Assembly: GCA_020720965.1 (NCBI GenBank)
Contig: DYNS01000025.1
Span: forward strand, 1-14,510
Direction of reading: 5' to 3'
DNA: 14,510 nucleotides
Source of the DNA: Anaerolinea sp.
GTDB lineage: Bacteria > Chloroflexota > Anaerolineae > Anaerolineales > Villigracilaceae
Position 1 is the stretch's first letter; the number at the start of each line of letters is the position of its first letter. The position numbers were made by a program, and so were the translations under genes. Below are positions 1 through 6,677 of the stretch, piece after piece. The notes beneath the pieces are model-generated. The model was not told the origin of the DNA and did no database searches. It saw only the letters and a list, made by a program, of their open reading frames with translations.

Positions 1-471
1 GATGACCTTGCCTTGTGCCTGCGCTTGCTTCAGGGGGAGGCGCTTCGCGTCTGCGCCGGAGGCGGAGATGAGCGCCTCGATGCGTTTTAATCCCTCGGGG
101 GGGATGGCTCCGCCGGTTTCATCCCGCACTTTAAAGCCGTTATCGGTGGGCGGGTTGTGGCTGGCAGTGATGTTGATTGCCCCGCAAGCGCTTTTGTTCA
201 CCGCCGAAAAGGCAATGACCGGGGTGGGGGTTGCCCCATCCGTCAGCCACACGCCAAAGCCGTTGCCTGCCAGCACCTCGGCGGCGGCGGCGGCGAAGTT
301 TTCGGAGTGGAAGCGCTTATCGTGACCAATCACCACCCAACGTCCGGCGTTGCCCTGTTCCAGCATATAGGCGGCGTAGCCTTGCGCGGCGCGGCGCACA
401 TTCTCAAAGGTGTAATCCTCGGCAATGACTCCGCGCCAGCCGTCGGTGCCAAATTTAATTGTTTGGGTCAT
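1..471 (-). CDS. Phosphoglucomutase/phosphomannomutase, N-terminal part (3' end outside window)
   Basis: This is the first 157 codons of an alpha-D-phosphohexomutase, read from ATG at 471-469 and still open at base 1. It interconverts hexose 1- and 6-phosphates in the cytoplasm through a phosphoserine enzyme, feeding sugar-nucleotide and glycan synthesis. Seen directly: the family's N-terminal FGTDGWRG motif at residues 7-14 and the catalytic loop TASHNP at 102-107, with Ser104 the expected phosphoserine. GHDKRF at 49-54 fits the domain I core. Family members are usually about 450-550 residues, so roughly two thirds is missing. An AAGGA ribosome site sits at 479-483, seven bases before the start. 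A TATAAT -10 box on the same strand lies at 509-514. Substrate preference (glucose, mannose or glucosamine phosphate) is set by later domains and cannot be judged here. Confidence 0.93.
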   Translation of the reverse strand, partial: MTQTIKFGTDGWRGVIAEDYTFENVRRAAQGYAAYMLEQGNAGRWVVIGHDKRFHSENFAAAAAEVLAGNGFGVWLTDGATPTPVIAFSAVNKSACGAINITASHNPPTDNGFKVRDETGGAIPPEGLKRIEALISASGADAKRLPLKQAQAQGKVI

Positions 472-508
472 GTTTTTTTCCTTATTTGGTGGGGTAAAAG
501 TGCGGGCA

Positions 509-514
509 ATTATA
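509..514 (-). promoter_or_regulatory. Candidate -10 box for the phosphohexomutase gene
   Basis: The minus strand reads a perfect TATAAT here, 37 bases upstream of the start codon at 471. No good -35 box precedes it at 16-18 bp; TTCCTG is the nearest match. The predicted transcript start is near 502. The whole 472-587 gap is a 116-bp divergent region shared with the tryptophanase gene, and I see no other element in it. Confidence 0.35.
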
Positions 515-526
515 ACAGGGCGCTCT

Positions 527-556
527 CTGGCAGGAATTTTGCGCCGGGCGTACAAT
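527..556 (+). promoter_or_regulatory. Candidate promoter for the tryptophanase unit
   Basis: CTGGCA at 527-532 and TACAAT at 551-556 are separated by 18 bp. The predicted transcript start is near 563, giving a leader of about 25 bases. TACAAT is also the -10 of the TetR promoter (5966-5971) and the likely -10 of the thiolase gene, which modestly supports the call. There is no room for, and no sign of, a tnaC-type Trp-containing leader peptide. Confidence 0.4.
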
Positions 557-587
557 CAGCCCCAACCCATACCCAACAGGAGAAAAA

Positions 588-1967
588 ATGCCCCAACACC
601 CGCCAGAACCGTTTCGGATTAAGATTGTCGAACCTATTCGCTTGCCTTCCCCCGAAGAGCGCCGCGCCGCCATTGCCGCCGCCGGGTATAACGTTTTTAC
701 CCTGAAAGCCCAAGACATTTTTATAGACCTCCTCACCGATTCTGGAACCGGCGCCATGAGCCAAAATCAGTGGGCAGCCATGATGCTGGGGGATGAATCT
801 TATGCCGGGGCGCGTTCTTACCTGCGCCTAAAAGCCGCTGTGGAAGATATTTTTGGCTTCAAGCATTTCTTCCCCACTCACCAGGGGCGCGCCGCTGAAA
901 ATATCCTCGCCGCCGCTTTGGTCAAACCTGGCAACAGCATCCCTTCCAACATGCACTTTGATACGACCGATGCCAACATCCGCGCGCGCGGCGGCAGACC
1001 GGTGAATCTCGTCATAGATGAAGCCTCCGACCCCCAAAACCCGCACCCCTTTAAGGGCAACCTGGATATTGCCAAACTCAACGCCTTCATTCAGAAGGTT
1101 GGGGTAGCCAACATCCCCTTCGGCATGATAACCGTCACCAACAACGCCGGGGGCGGGCAGCCGGTTTCCATGGAAAACATCCGCGCCGTAGCGGAGACTT
1201 ACCATGCTCACGGCATTCCTTTCTACATCGACGCCGCCCGCTACGCCGAAAACGCCTACTTCATCAAACTACGTGAACCCGGCTACGCCGACAAAACCCC
1301 GCAAGAAATTGCCCGCCAAATGTTCTCCTATGCCGATGGCTTCTGCATGTCCGCCAAAAAAGATGCCATCGTCAATATCGGCGGCTTGCTTGCCACCAAC
1401 GAAGATGGCGTTGCCGAGCGCCTGCGGAATGAGCTGATTCTGCGGGAGGGATTTGTCTCTTACGGTGGCTTAGCCGGGCGCGACCTGGACGCGATGGCAG
1501 TGGGGCTGTACGAAGGCTTGGACGAAGCCTACCTGGCATATCGCCTGGGGCAAACCGCCTATCTCGCCGCCTGCCTTAAAGACCTGGGCGTGCCGATGAT
1601 TGAACCCCCCGGCGGACACGCCATCTACCTGGATGCCGGAGCCATCCTGCCGCACATCCCCCACGCCCAATTCCCCGGTCAATCGCTCACGGTGGAACTG
1701 TATCAGCAGGGCGGCATTCGCGGCTGCGAAATTGGCTCAGTCATGTTTGCTCATCCCGACCCCGACACGGGCGAGATGATGTATCCGCACCTGGAACTGG
1801 TTCGCCTCGCCATTCCGCGCCGGGTTTACACCCAAAGCCACTTCGATTACGTTGCCGAAACCATCGCCAACATCACCCAACAAGCCCACACCCTGCGCGG
1901 ATACCGCTTCACCTACGCCCCAGACCTGCTCCGCCACTTTACCGCCCGCTTCGAGCCGATTCCTTAA
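588..1967 (+). CDS. tnaA: Tryptophanase (PLP-dependent beta-eliminating lyase)
   Basis: A 459-residue fold-type I PLP enzyme, full length for the tryptophanase/tyrosine phenol-lyase family. It would cleave L-tryptophan to indole, pyruvate and ammonia in the cytoplasm. Seen: LLTDSGTGAM at 48-57, THQGRAAEN at 97-105, YIDAARYAENAYF at 213-225, the PLP-lysine motif MSAKKDA at 254-260 (Lys258 by alignment to the second Lys of the motif), GGHA at 342-345, and RLAIPRRVYT at 406-415. Two positions separate the two activities. Tyrosine phenol-lyase has a key Arg in an MERG motif, but this protein has Ile382 in CEIG. Phenol-lyase also has Phe in LRFFTAR, but here it is His450 in LRHFTAR, as in E. coli TnaA. 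Both favour tryptophanase. AGGAG at 578-582 supports the start. The next gene begins 15 bases after the stop. Confidence 0.88.
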   Translation: MPQHPPEPFRIKIVEPIRLPSPEERRAAIAAAGYNVFTLKAQDIFIDLLTDSGTGAMSQNQWAAMMLGDESYAGARSYLRLKAAVEDIFGFKHFFPTHQGRAAENILAAALVKPGNSIPSNMHFDTTDANIRARGGRPVNLVIDEASDPQNPHPFKGNLDIAKLNAFIQKVGVANIPFGMITVTNNAGGGQPVSMENIRAVAETYHAHGIPFYIDAARYAENAYFIKLREPGYADKTPQEIARQMFSYADGFCMSAKKDAIVNIGGLLATNEDGVAERLRNELILREGFVSYGGLAGRDLDAMAVGLYEGLDEAYLAYRLGQTAYLAACLKDLGVPMIEPPGGHAIYLDAGAILPHIPHAQFPGQSLTVELYQQGGIRGCEIGSVMFAHPDPDTGEMMYPHLELVRLAIPRRVYTQSHFDYVAETIANITQQAHTLRGYRFTYAPDLLRHFTARFEPIP

Positions 1968-1982
1968 CCGAAGGGAAACCCC

Positions 1983-3353
1983 ATGCCAAGACCCAAGACC
2001 CCACCCCCCGACCCGCGCTTTGAAGAACTCTGCCACCGCCTCCGCGCCGACCAGACCCGCATCAAAGTCCCTGGCGTAGCCCTGGGCGTTTATCACAACG
2101 GTCAGACCTTTACCGCCGGGTTTGGACGCACCAGCCTGGAAAACCCCCTGCGGGTAACGCCCGCCACCCTCTTTCAGGTCGGCTCCATCAGCAAAACCTT
2201 CACCACCACCGCCCTCATGCGCCTGGTAGAAACCGGTGACCTGGACCTGGATGTCCCCCTGCGAAAACTGTTGCCCAAATTCAAAATGGCGGATAAAGAA
2301 ACTGAAAAACGCCTCAGCGCCCGTCACCTGCTTACCCACACCGGCGGATGGGTGGGAGATTACTTTAACGACTTTGGCAACGGGGACGATGCCCTGAAGC
2401 AAATGGTGAAGAAAATCGGCAAATTGCCCCAAATAACCCCCCTGGGCAGCCTCTGGTCTTACAACAACACCGGCTTCAACCTCGCCAGTCGCCTGCTGGA
2501 AACCCTCACCGGCAAGCCCTACGAAACCGCCATGCAGGATTTACTCCTCACCCCCCTGGGCTTAACCCAAACCTACTTCTACCCCAACGACCTCTTCCTC
2601 ACCCATCGCTTCGTATGTGGACACCAAACAGTGGACGGCAAAGTGAAAGTAACCCGCCCCTGGGCAATTGGGCGCGCCGGAAACGGCGTGGGCGGGGTCA
2701 TCAGCGCCGTGCCAGACCTGCTCCAATACGCCCGCTTTCACATGGGCGAACACGGGCAGGAGGTTCTCTCCCAAGCCAGCCTGCAAGCCATGCGCCAACC
2801 CCAGGCGGATGCAGGCGGTTTTCGGCAGATGGGGCTTTCGTGGTTCATCCGCCGCGCCGGAGAGATGGAAATTTACGGGCATGGTGGCGCAACGCACGGG
2901 CAGCAAGCCGCCTTGCACTTCATCCCCTCCCAAAACTTTGCCGTTGTCCTGCTTGTCAATAGCGATGAAGGAGGGATTCTGACCGATAAGATTCTCTCGC
3001 AAGCCCTGGAAATCTACTTCAACGTTAGCCTGCCCGCCCCCACCCCGCTGGAAACCGCCCCCGAAACCCTGACAGAATACGCCGGAACCTACGACCTGCC
3101 CATTTCGGCATATACCTTGCAACCCCAGGGCGATTCCCTGCTCCTCAACGAAATTCCACGCGGCGGTTTCCCCACCCCGCAAACCCCGCCCGGACCAGCC
3201 ATGCCCCCGGTTCGCTTTCAATTCTACGCACCCGATAAAATCATCGGGTTGGACGAGCCGATGAAAGGCAGCCTGGCAGAATTCTTCCGGGACGAGACGG
3301 GCGCGATTCGCTTCCTGCGCCTCGGCGGCAGGGTACACCCCAAAGTGAGTTAA
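1983..3353 (+). CDS. Serine hydrolase, class C beta-lactamase/esterase/D-aminopeptidase fold
   Basis: A 456-residue protein of the beta-lactamase-related serine hydrolase family (Pfam Beta-lactamase, PF00144). It carries the three expected active-site elements: SxxK as SISK at 68-71 (Ser68 nucleophile, Lys71), YxN as YNN at 160-162, and HGG at 300-302 replacing the KTG of true beta-lactamases. HLLTHTGG at 115-122 is also typical. A C-terminal beta-rich extension from about residue 360 starts with EYAGTYDLP, as in related esterases and peptidases. The N-terminus is Pro/charged-rich with no signal peptide or membrane segment, so a cytoplasmic location is likely, which argues against antibiotic resistance. 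AAGGGA at 1971-1976 supports the start. It follows tryptophanase closely and is probably co-transcribed. The true substrate (ester, amide or D-amino-acid peptide) cannot be read from sequence. Confidence 0.85.
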   Translation: MPRPKTPPPDPRFEELCHRLRADQTRIKVPGVALGVYHNGQTFTAGFGRTSLENPLRVTPATLFQVGSISKTFTTTALMRLVETGDLDLDVPLRKLLPKFKMADKETEKRLSARHLLTHTGGWVGDYFNDFGNGDDALKQMVKKIGKLPQITPLGSLWSYNNTGFNLASRLLETLTGKPYETAMQDLLLTPLGLTQTYFYPNDLFLTHRFVCGHQTVDGKVKVTRPWAIGRAGNGVGGVISAVPDLLQYARFHMGEHGQEVLSQASLQAMRQPQADAGGFRQMGLSWFIRRAGEMEIYGHGGATHGQQAALHFIPSQNFAVVLLVNSDEGGILTDKILSQALEIYFNVSLPAPTPLETAPETLTEYAGTYDLPISAYTLQPQGDSLLLNEIPRGGFPTPQTPPGPAMPPVRFQFYAPDKIIGLDEPMKGSLAEFFRDETGAIRFLRLGGRVHPKVS

Positions 3354-3365
3354 CCAACGTCATTT

Positions 3366-3408
3366 CTCTCACCCCAATCCCTCCCCCGCCGGGGGAGGGG
3401 CTTTTTTA
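3366..3408. repeat. REP-like C-rich/G-rich palindromic element
   Basis: The pattern of a C-rich lead (CACCCCAATCC), a CTCCCCC/GGGGGAG palindrome and a T tract resembles small dispersed intergenic repeats common in several GC-rich phyla, including Chloroflexota. Only one copy is visible in this window, so its repeat status is inferred from resemblance. It covers the end of the minus-strand acyltransferase gene. Confidence 0.45.
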
Positions 3409-4055
3409 TCTTCTCTGGTGAGACAATCGGCATACACTCCCCTGTAACGCTCCGGCAGCAACGCCGCAATGCGGCACATAATCTCATCCAAATGGGCTTG
3501 CAGAGCCGCCTCCCTGCCTTTGGCGGGTAAAGGCGGCAGGCGGAAAGGTTCTCCCGCCGTCAGCGTGACCGGGAAACGGCGCAAACGCCTGAGATGGGCA
3601 TACATCACCTTGTCTTCTGTGCCGGTAATGGCAACCGGAATAACCGGAAAACCAGATTTTGCCGCCAAATATGCCACCCCCGGCTTTCCGGCAATCATCG
3701 TTCCGCTGCGGCTGCGGGTTCCTTCTGGGGCAATCACCAGGGCGCTGCCTGCTTCCATCTTTTGAATCATCAATCGCAGGGTTTTAATATCCGGCTGCAA
3801 GCGGTCTATAAAAATGAAGTTGAGATGTTTGCCCAGCCAGCGATGCCACCACACCTTGCCCCACTTCTCCGCAACCGGGATGAACATATCCAACCGGTCT
3901 GAGACGTAAAAGAACATGAGAATATCCAGAATGCCGATGTGGTTGGATGCAACGATGAAAGCGCCCTGGGTGGGGATGTTTTCTGCCCCGCGCACTTCAA
4001 TTTTGGCAATGCTGCGGAGCAGAATCCGCACCAGGGCGCGGATGAGTTCAGGCAT
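3369..4055 (-). CDS. 1-acyl-sn-glycerol-3-phosphate acyltransferase (PlsC-type), paralogue 1
   Basis: A 228-residue membrane-associated acyltransferase of the PlsC/LPLAT family, which transfers an acyl chain to lysophosphatidate or a similar glycerolipid acceptor. Seen: the catalytic NHxxxxD motif as NHIGILD at 38-44 (His39, Asp44), FIDR at 82-85, EGTRS at 111-115 and VIPVAITG at 138-145, in the standard order. A hydrophobic N-terminal stretch (4-18) may rest on the membrane. The start codon overlaps the end of paralogue 2 by 8 bp, so translation is probably coupled. The two proteins share the unusual ending LLPE-YRGVYA-C. After that point this one carries an extra tail, KKAPPPAGEGLG, at about 217-228, which is encoded by the palindromic element and looks like an accidental extension. 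Acyl-donor and acceptor specificity are unknown. Confidence 0.87.
   Translation of the reverse strand: MPELIRALVRILLRSIAKIEVRGAENIPTQGAFIVASNHIGILDILMFFYVSDRLDMFIPVAEKWGKVWWHRWLGKHLNFIFIDRLQPDIKTLRLMIQKMEAGSALVIAPEGTRSRSGTMIAGKPGVAYLAAKSGFPVIPVAITGTEDKVMYAHLRRLRRFPVTLTAGEPFRLPPLPAKGREAALQAHLDEIMCRIAALLPERYRGVYADCLTREDKKAPPPAGEGLG
3379..3407 (+). terminator. Intrinsic terminator of the tryptophanase-hydrolase unit
   Basis: CCCTCCCCC at 3379-3387 pairs perfectly with GGGGGAGGG at 3391-3399 around a 3-base GCC loop. One base pair-breaking GC step precedes a run of six T at 3402-3407. The polarity fits only the plus strand; read on the minus strand no T tract follows. The hairpin lies inside the last codons of the convergent acyltransferase gene. 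Confidence 0.85.
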
Positions 4056-4707
4056 GGTCGGGGTCTCCGGCGCAGTGAGCGTACACGCCCCGGTACGATT
4101 CGGGCAGCAGGGCGGCGATGTGGCACATCACCCGGTCGGCTTCTTGTTGCAGGGCGGCATCCCTTTCCAGCGCCGGGTTCAGGCGCAGGGTGATGGGTTT
4201 TCCGGCGCGGACGAGGATTCGGGAGCGGCGCAGGCGCTTGAGATTCTGCAACATTGCCTGGTCTTCGGTTCCCACCAGCGCCACCGGGATAACCGGCGCC
4301 CCGGTTTTGACGGCGAAGAATGCCACCCCGGAGTGCGCGGGTTGCAGGGCGCAGGTTTTGGAGCGGGTTCCCTCCGGGGCGATGACGAAGATGCCGTTTT
4401 GCTTCATGCGGCGCAGCACCTCGCGCACGGCGCCAATATCCGGGTTAAAGCGGTCTATAAAAAATCCGCCTACCGAGCGGGTGAGCCGCCCATAGATGGG
4501 GTGATTCTTGTATTTTTCCGCCACCGGCATAATGATGTTGGGGTATTGAATGGCGTAGTACAGCACGGCGGAATCGACCCGCCCCAGGTGATTGGCGGCG
4601 AGGATGAAGGGTTTGCCGATGGGCAGGTTTTCGTAGCCTTCAATTTCTATGCGGGCGATGATGCCCAGAACGAATCGGACGAGGAAACGGAAGATGGATT
4701 GAATCAT
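4048..4707 (-). CDS. 1-acyl-sn-glycerol-3-phosphate acyltransferase (PlsC-type), paralogue 2
   Basis: A 219-residue PlsC-family acyltransferase with NHLGRVD at 39-45, FIDR at 83-86, EGTRS at 112-116 and PVIPVALVG at 138-146. A hydrophobic N-terminal segment occupies about 3-18. The reading frame extends upstream to an ATG at 4878, but the added 57 residues lie wholly within the thiolase coding region and look nothing like the family. The ATG at 4707 starts with MIQSIFRFLVRF, which aligns with the start of paralogue 1, so I chose it. It lies 16 bases after the thiolase stop, with only a weak ribosome site. The clear similarity to the following gene along the whole length points to tandem duplication. 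The pair may act on different acyl chains or acceptors; that is inference. Confidence 0.87.
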   Translation of the reverse strand: MIQSIFRFLVRFVLGIIARIEIEGYENLPIGKPFILAANHLGRVDSAVLYYAIQYPNIIMPVAEKYKNHPIYGRLTRSVGGFFIDRFNPDIGAVREVLRRMKQNGIFVIAPEGTRSKTCALQPAHSGVAFFAVKTGAPVIPVALVGTEDQAMLQNLKRLRRSRILVRAGKPITLRLNPALERDAALQQEADRVMCHIAALLPESYRGVYAHCAGDPDHA

Positions 4708-4723
4708 GGTCGGATGTGTGGCG

Positions 4724-5881
4724 TTACTCTGCCTGCAAAATGTGGGTGAGAATGCTTGCGCCGCTGCCGCCGATGTTTTGTGCCATGCCCAGGCGCGCGC
4801 CTTGCACCTGGGTTGCGCCACATTCGCCGCGCAATTGTTGAACAACTTCCACAATTTGGTACATGCCGGTTGCCCCAACCGGGTGCCCCCTGGCTTTTAG
4901 CCCGCCGCGTGTGCAAACCGGCAGCCCTCCGCCGATTTTAATGGTCCCCTCCAAGCCCAGGCGGGGCGCTTGCCCGCGCTCGGCAAAGCCGCAAGCCTCC
5001 AGCGAGAGGGCGGACATGATGGAGAAGGCATCGTGCAGTTCAAAAAAGTTCAGTTCCTGGGGGCAGATGCCCGCCATTTGGTAGGCTTGCCGGGCGGATT
5101 GGTAGGCGGCTTGCAAAAAGAGCGGGTCGGGGCGGTTGTGAACGGCGATGGTGTCGGTTGCGGCGGCGGAGGCGGCTACGCGGATGCGCGGTCTGCCCCG
5201 CAGGGCGGAGACTTTTTCGGCGGGGACGAGAATCGCCGCCGCTGCTCCGTCTCCAATGGGGGAGGCATCCAACAGGTTGATGGGGGTCGCCACCATGGGC
5301 GATTTTTCAAATTTCTCCAGCGAAATTCGGTCGTGCAGGCGGGCGTTGGGGTTGTGCAGGGCGTTTTCGTGAGCGTTGAGGGAGAAGGGCGCGAAGTCGG
5401 CGTGTTTCCAGCCATATTGGTGCATGTAGCGGCGCATGATGAGGGCGTTTAGCCCGACAAACGAAACGCCCTGGTCTACTTCGTAGTCCGCGTCTGCGGC
5501 GGTTGCCAGGGCGGCGGTTACCTCCCGCCCGGCTTTATCGGTCATTTTTTCCACGCCGAGGGCAATGGCAACCTCCACCTCGCCGGAGGCGACCGCCATC
5601 AGCGCGGCGCGAAAGGCAGCCGCGCCAGACCCGCAGGCGGCTTCCACCTTTACCGCTTCTGCGCCCCACATCCCCACCCAATCCGCATAGTAACCACCCA
5701 GGTGATTTTGATGGTTGATGAGCGGCGAGAGCATGTTGCCCACAAAAAGCGCGTCTGCCTGTTGTAAACCGGCGTCTTGCATGGCGGCAAAGACTGCCTC
5801 GCCGCCCAACTCACGTAAAGATTTGCCCCAATGTTCGTCTACTTTGGTTTGTCCAATGCCTAAAACGGCTACAGGTCTCAT
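4724..5881 (-). CDS. Thiolase of the SCP-x / non-decarboxylating acetyl-CoA acetyltransferase group
   Basis: A 385-residue thiolase-fold enzyme of the subgroup that includes sterol carrier protein x thiolase and archaeal acetoacetyl-CoA thiolases. The acylated cysteine is Cys83 in EAACGSGAAA. HDAF at 283-286 and GGLKARGHPVGATG at 326-339 (His333) supply the other active-site loops. The second cysteine of classical thiolases (CxG motif near the end) is replaced by NIGGSGAS at 369-376, as is usual in this subgroup. In archaea and many bacteria these enzymes sit beside a DUF35 zinc-ribbon acyl-CoA-binding protein, but none is adjacent here; two acyltransferase genes follow instead. The start at 5881 has GGAG at 5893-5890, eight bases away. 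It may make or cleave a 3-ketoacyl-CoA; direction and chain length are unknown. Confidence 0.85.
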   Translation of the reverse strand: MRPVAVLGIGQTKVDEHWGKSLRELGGEAVFAAMQDAGLQQADALFVGNMLSPLINHQNHLGGYYADWVGMWGAEAVKVEAACGSGAAAFRAALMAVASGEVEVAIALGVEKMTDKAGREVTAALATAADADYEVDQGVSFVGLNALIMRRYMHQYGWKHADFAPFSLNAHENALHNPNARLHDRISLEKFEKSPMVATPINLLDASPIGDGAAAAILVPAEKVSALRGRPRIRVAASAAATDTIAVHNRPDPLFLQAAYQSARQAYQMAGICPQELNFFELHDAFSIMSALSLEACGFAERGQAPRLGLEGTIKIGGGLPVCTRGGLKARGHPVGATGMYQIVEVVQQLRGECGATQVQGARLGMAQNIGGSGASILTHILQAE

Positions 5882-5908
5882 AAACTATTCTCCGATTCAA
5901 TTTGGGCT

Positions 5909-5914
5909 ATTGTA
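5909..5914 (-). promoter_or_regulatory. Candidate -10 box for the thiolase-acyltransferase unit
   Basis: The minus strand reads TACAAT here, 28 bases before the thiolase ATG. The -35 region is poor at normal spacing. CTGACA lies only 11 bp upstream, too close. The TetR-type operators at 5970-6005 lie roughly 56-96 bp upstream of this box, so a regulatory effect on this unit is possible but not shown. Confidence 0.4.
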
Positions 5915-5942
5915 GCAAATTCCGCTGTCAGGAACTATCCTA

Positions 5943-5971
5943 TTGACTTCTCTTTCCATTCGCCTTACAAT
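5943..5971 (+). promoter_or_regulatory. Promoter of the TetR-efflux operon
   Basis: TTGACT at 5943-5948 and TACAAT at 5966-5971 are separated by exactly 17 bp, close to the sigma-70 consensus. The predicted transcript start is around 5978. That falls inside the first operator-like inverted repeat, which also touches the -10 box, so repressor binding would block initiation. Confidence 0.75.
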
Positions 5972-6005
5972 GTGACTTGTTGGTCACATGACTTCGAGGT
6001 CACAT
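5970..6005. promoter_or_regulatory. Two overlapping TetR-type operators
   Basis: Site 1 is a perfect inverted repeat, ATGTGAC-N6-GTCACAT, at 5970-5989. Site 2, TGAC-TTCGAG-GTCA at 5989-6002 with weaker flanks, repeats the same pattern (TGACTT then GGTCACAT) 16 bp downstream. Overlapping symmetric sites over the transcript start, directly before a TetR gene, are the expected layout for autorepression. Binding itself is inferred. Confidence 0.7.
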
Positions 6006-6011
6006 TCGTTT

Positions 6012-6677
6012 ATGCCCAAACAAACCTTTCTCAACCTGCCAGAAGAAAAACGCGCCCGCATCATTGAGGCGGCGGCACAGGAATTTGCCGCCAACGGGCT
6101 GGAAAACGCCTCCACCAACCGGATTGTCGCCCACAGCGGCATTTCCAAAGGCAGTTTTTACCAGTATTTTGAAGACAAGCGGGATGTCTTCTCTTATCTG
6201 ATGCGCGTGCTGGAAGAAGAAAAACTCGCCTTCTTCTCGCACCGACACCCCCCGCCGGGGCGCTTGGACACATTTTCCTATTTCCGTTGGATGATTCAGA
6301 CCGGCATGGAATTCAACTCCGCCTACCCGCATCTCACCCAAGCCATTAGCCGGGTTCTGTTTACCGAAGGTCTGTACTACGGACCCGTCTTTGCGGATTT
6401 GCGTCAGCGTGGGCGGGCAGCCCTGGCGGCAATGGTGGAAAAAGCCCGCGAAGCCGGTGAACTGGACCCCAACGTGGATGTGGAAATGGCGGTGATGGTG
6501 ATGGAAACCTGGAGCAACGTCATCACCAACCTGCTGATGGAACCCCTCCGGCAGCAGGCAGACGCAATGACCTGGGTGCGCTCTCCCGAAGTGCAAAACA
6601 AGATAGACCAACTTTTTTATGTCATGGAATACGGGCTGCGGAACACCTCCGCCCCGGTAGAAAGGACAACCGCATGA
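6012..6677 (+). CDS. TetR/AcrR-family transcriptional repressor
   Basis: A 221-residue TetR-family regulator. The N-terminal DNA-binding domain (about 1-60) has the helix-turn-helix stretch ASTNRIVAHSGISKGSFYQY at 33-52, a strong family signature. The rest is a helical ligand-binding and dimer domain with no recognisable ligand motif. The frame opens earlier, at ATG 5988, but that would put the leader at about ten bases, use no ribosome site and place coding sequence over the operators. ATG 6012 has GAGG at 5996-5999, and its start MPKQTFLNLPEEKR matches the usual beginning of this subfamily. Its stop overlaps the next start (ATGA), so it is the first gene of the efflux operon. It most likely represses itself and the transporter until a small lipophilic ligand binds; the ligand is unknown. 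Confidence 0.92.
   Translation: MPKQTFLNLPEEKRARIIEAAAQEFAANGLENASTNRIVAHSGISKGSFYQYFEDKRDVFSYLMRVLEEEKLAFFSHRHPPPGRLDTFSYFRWMIQTGMEFNSAYPHLTQAISRVLFTEGLYYGPVFADLRQRGRAALAAMVEKAREAGELDPNVDVEMAVMVMETWSNVITNLLMEPLRQQADAMTWVRSPEVQNKIDQLFYVMEYGLRNTSAPVERTTA

Noticed and set aside
472..587. Possible tnaC-like leader peptide before tryptophanase.
   Set aside because: The only short frame here (ATG at 470) runs through the ribosome site into the tryptophanase gene and has no Trp codon; nothing resembles TnaC.
1737..3338. Two long minus-strand frames (1737-2432 and 2562-3338) opposite tryptophanase and the hydrolase.
   Set aside because: They overlap well-supported genes, contain no recognisable motif and have the low-complexity composition of antisense shadows.
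4708..4878. 57-residue N-terminal extension of the second acyltransferase.
   Set aside because: It lies entirely within the thiolase coding sequence, has no family similarity, and the internal ATG at 4707 aligns with the start of the paralogue.
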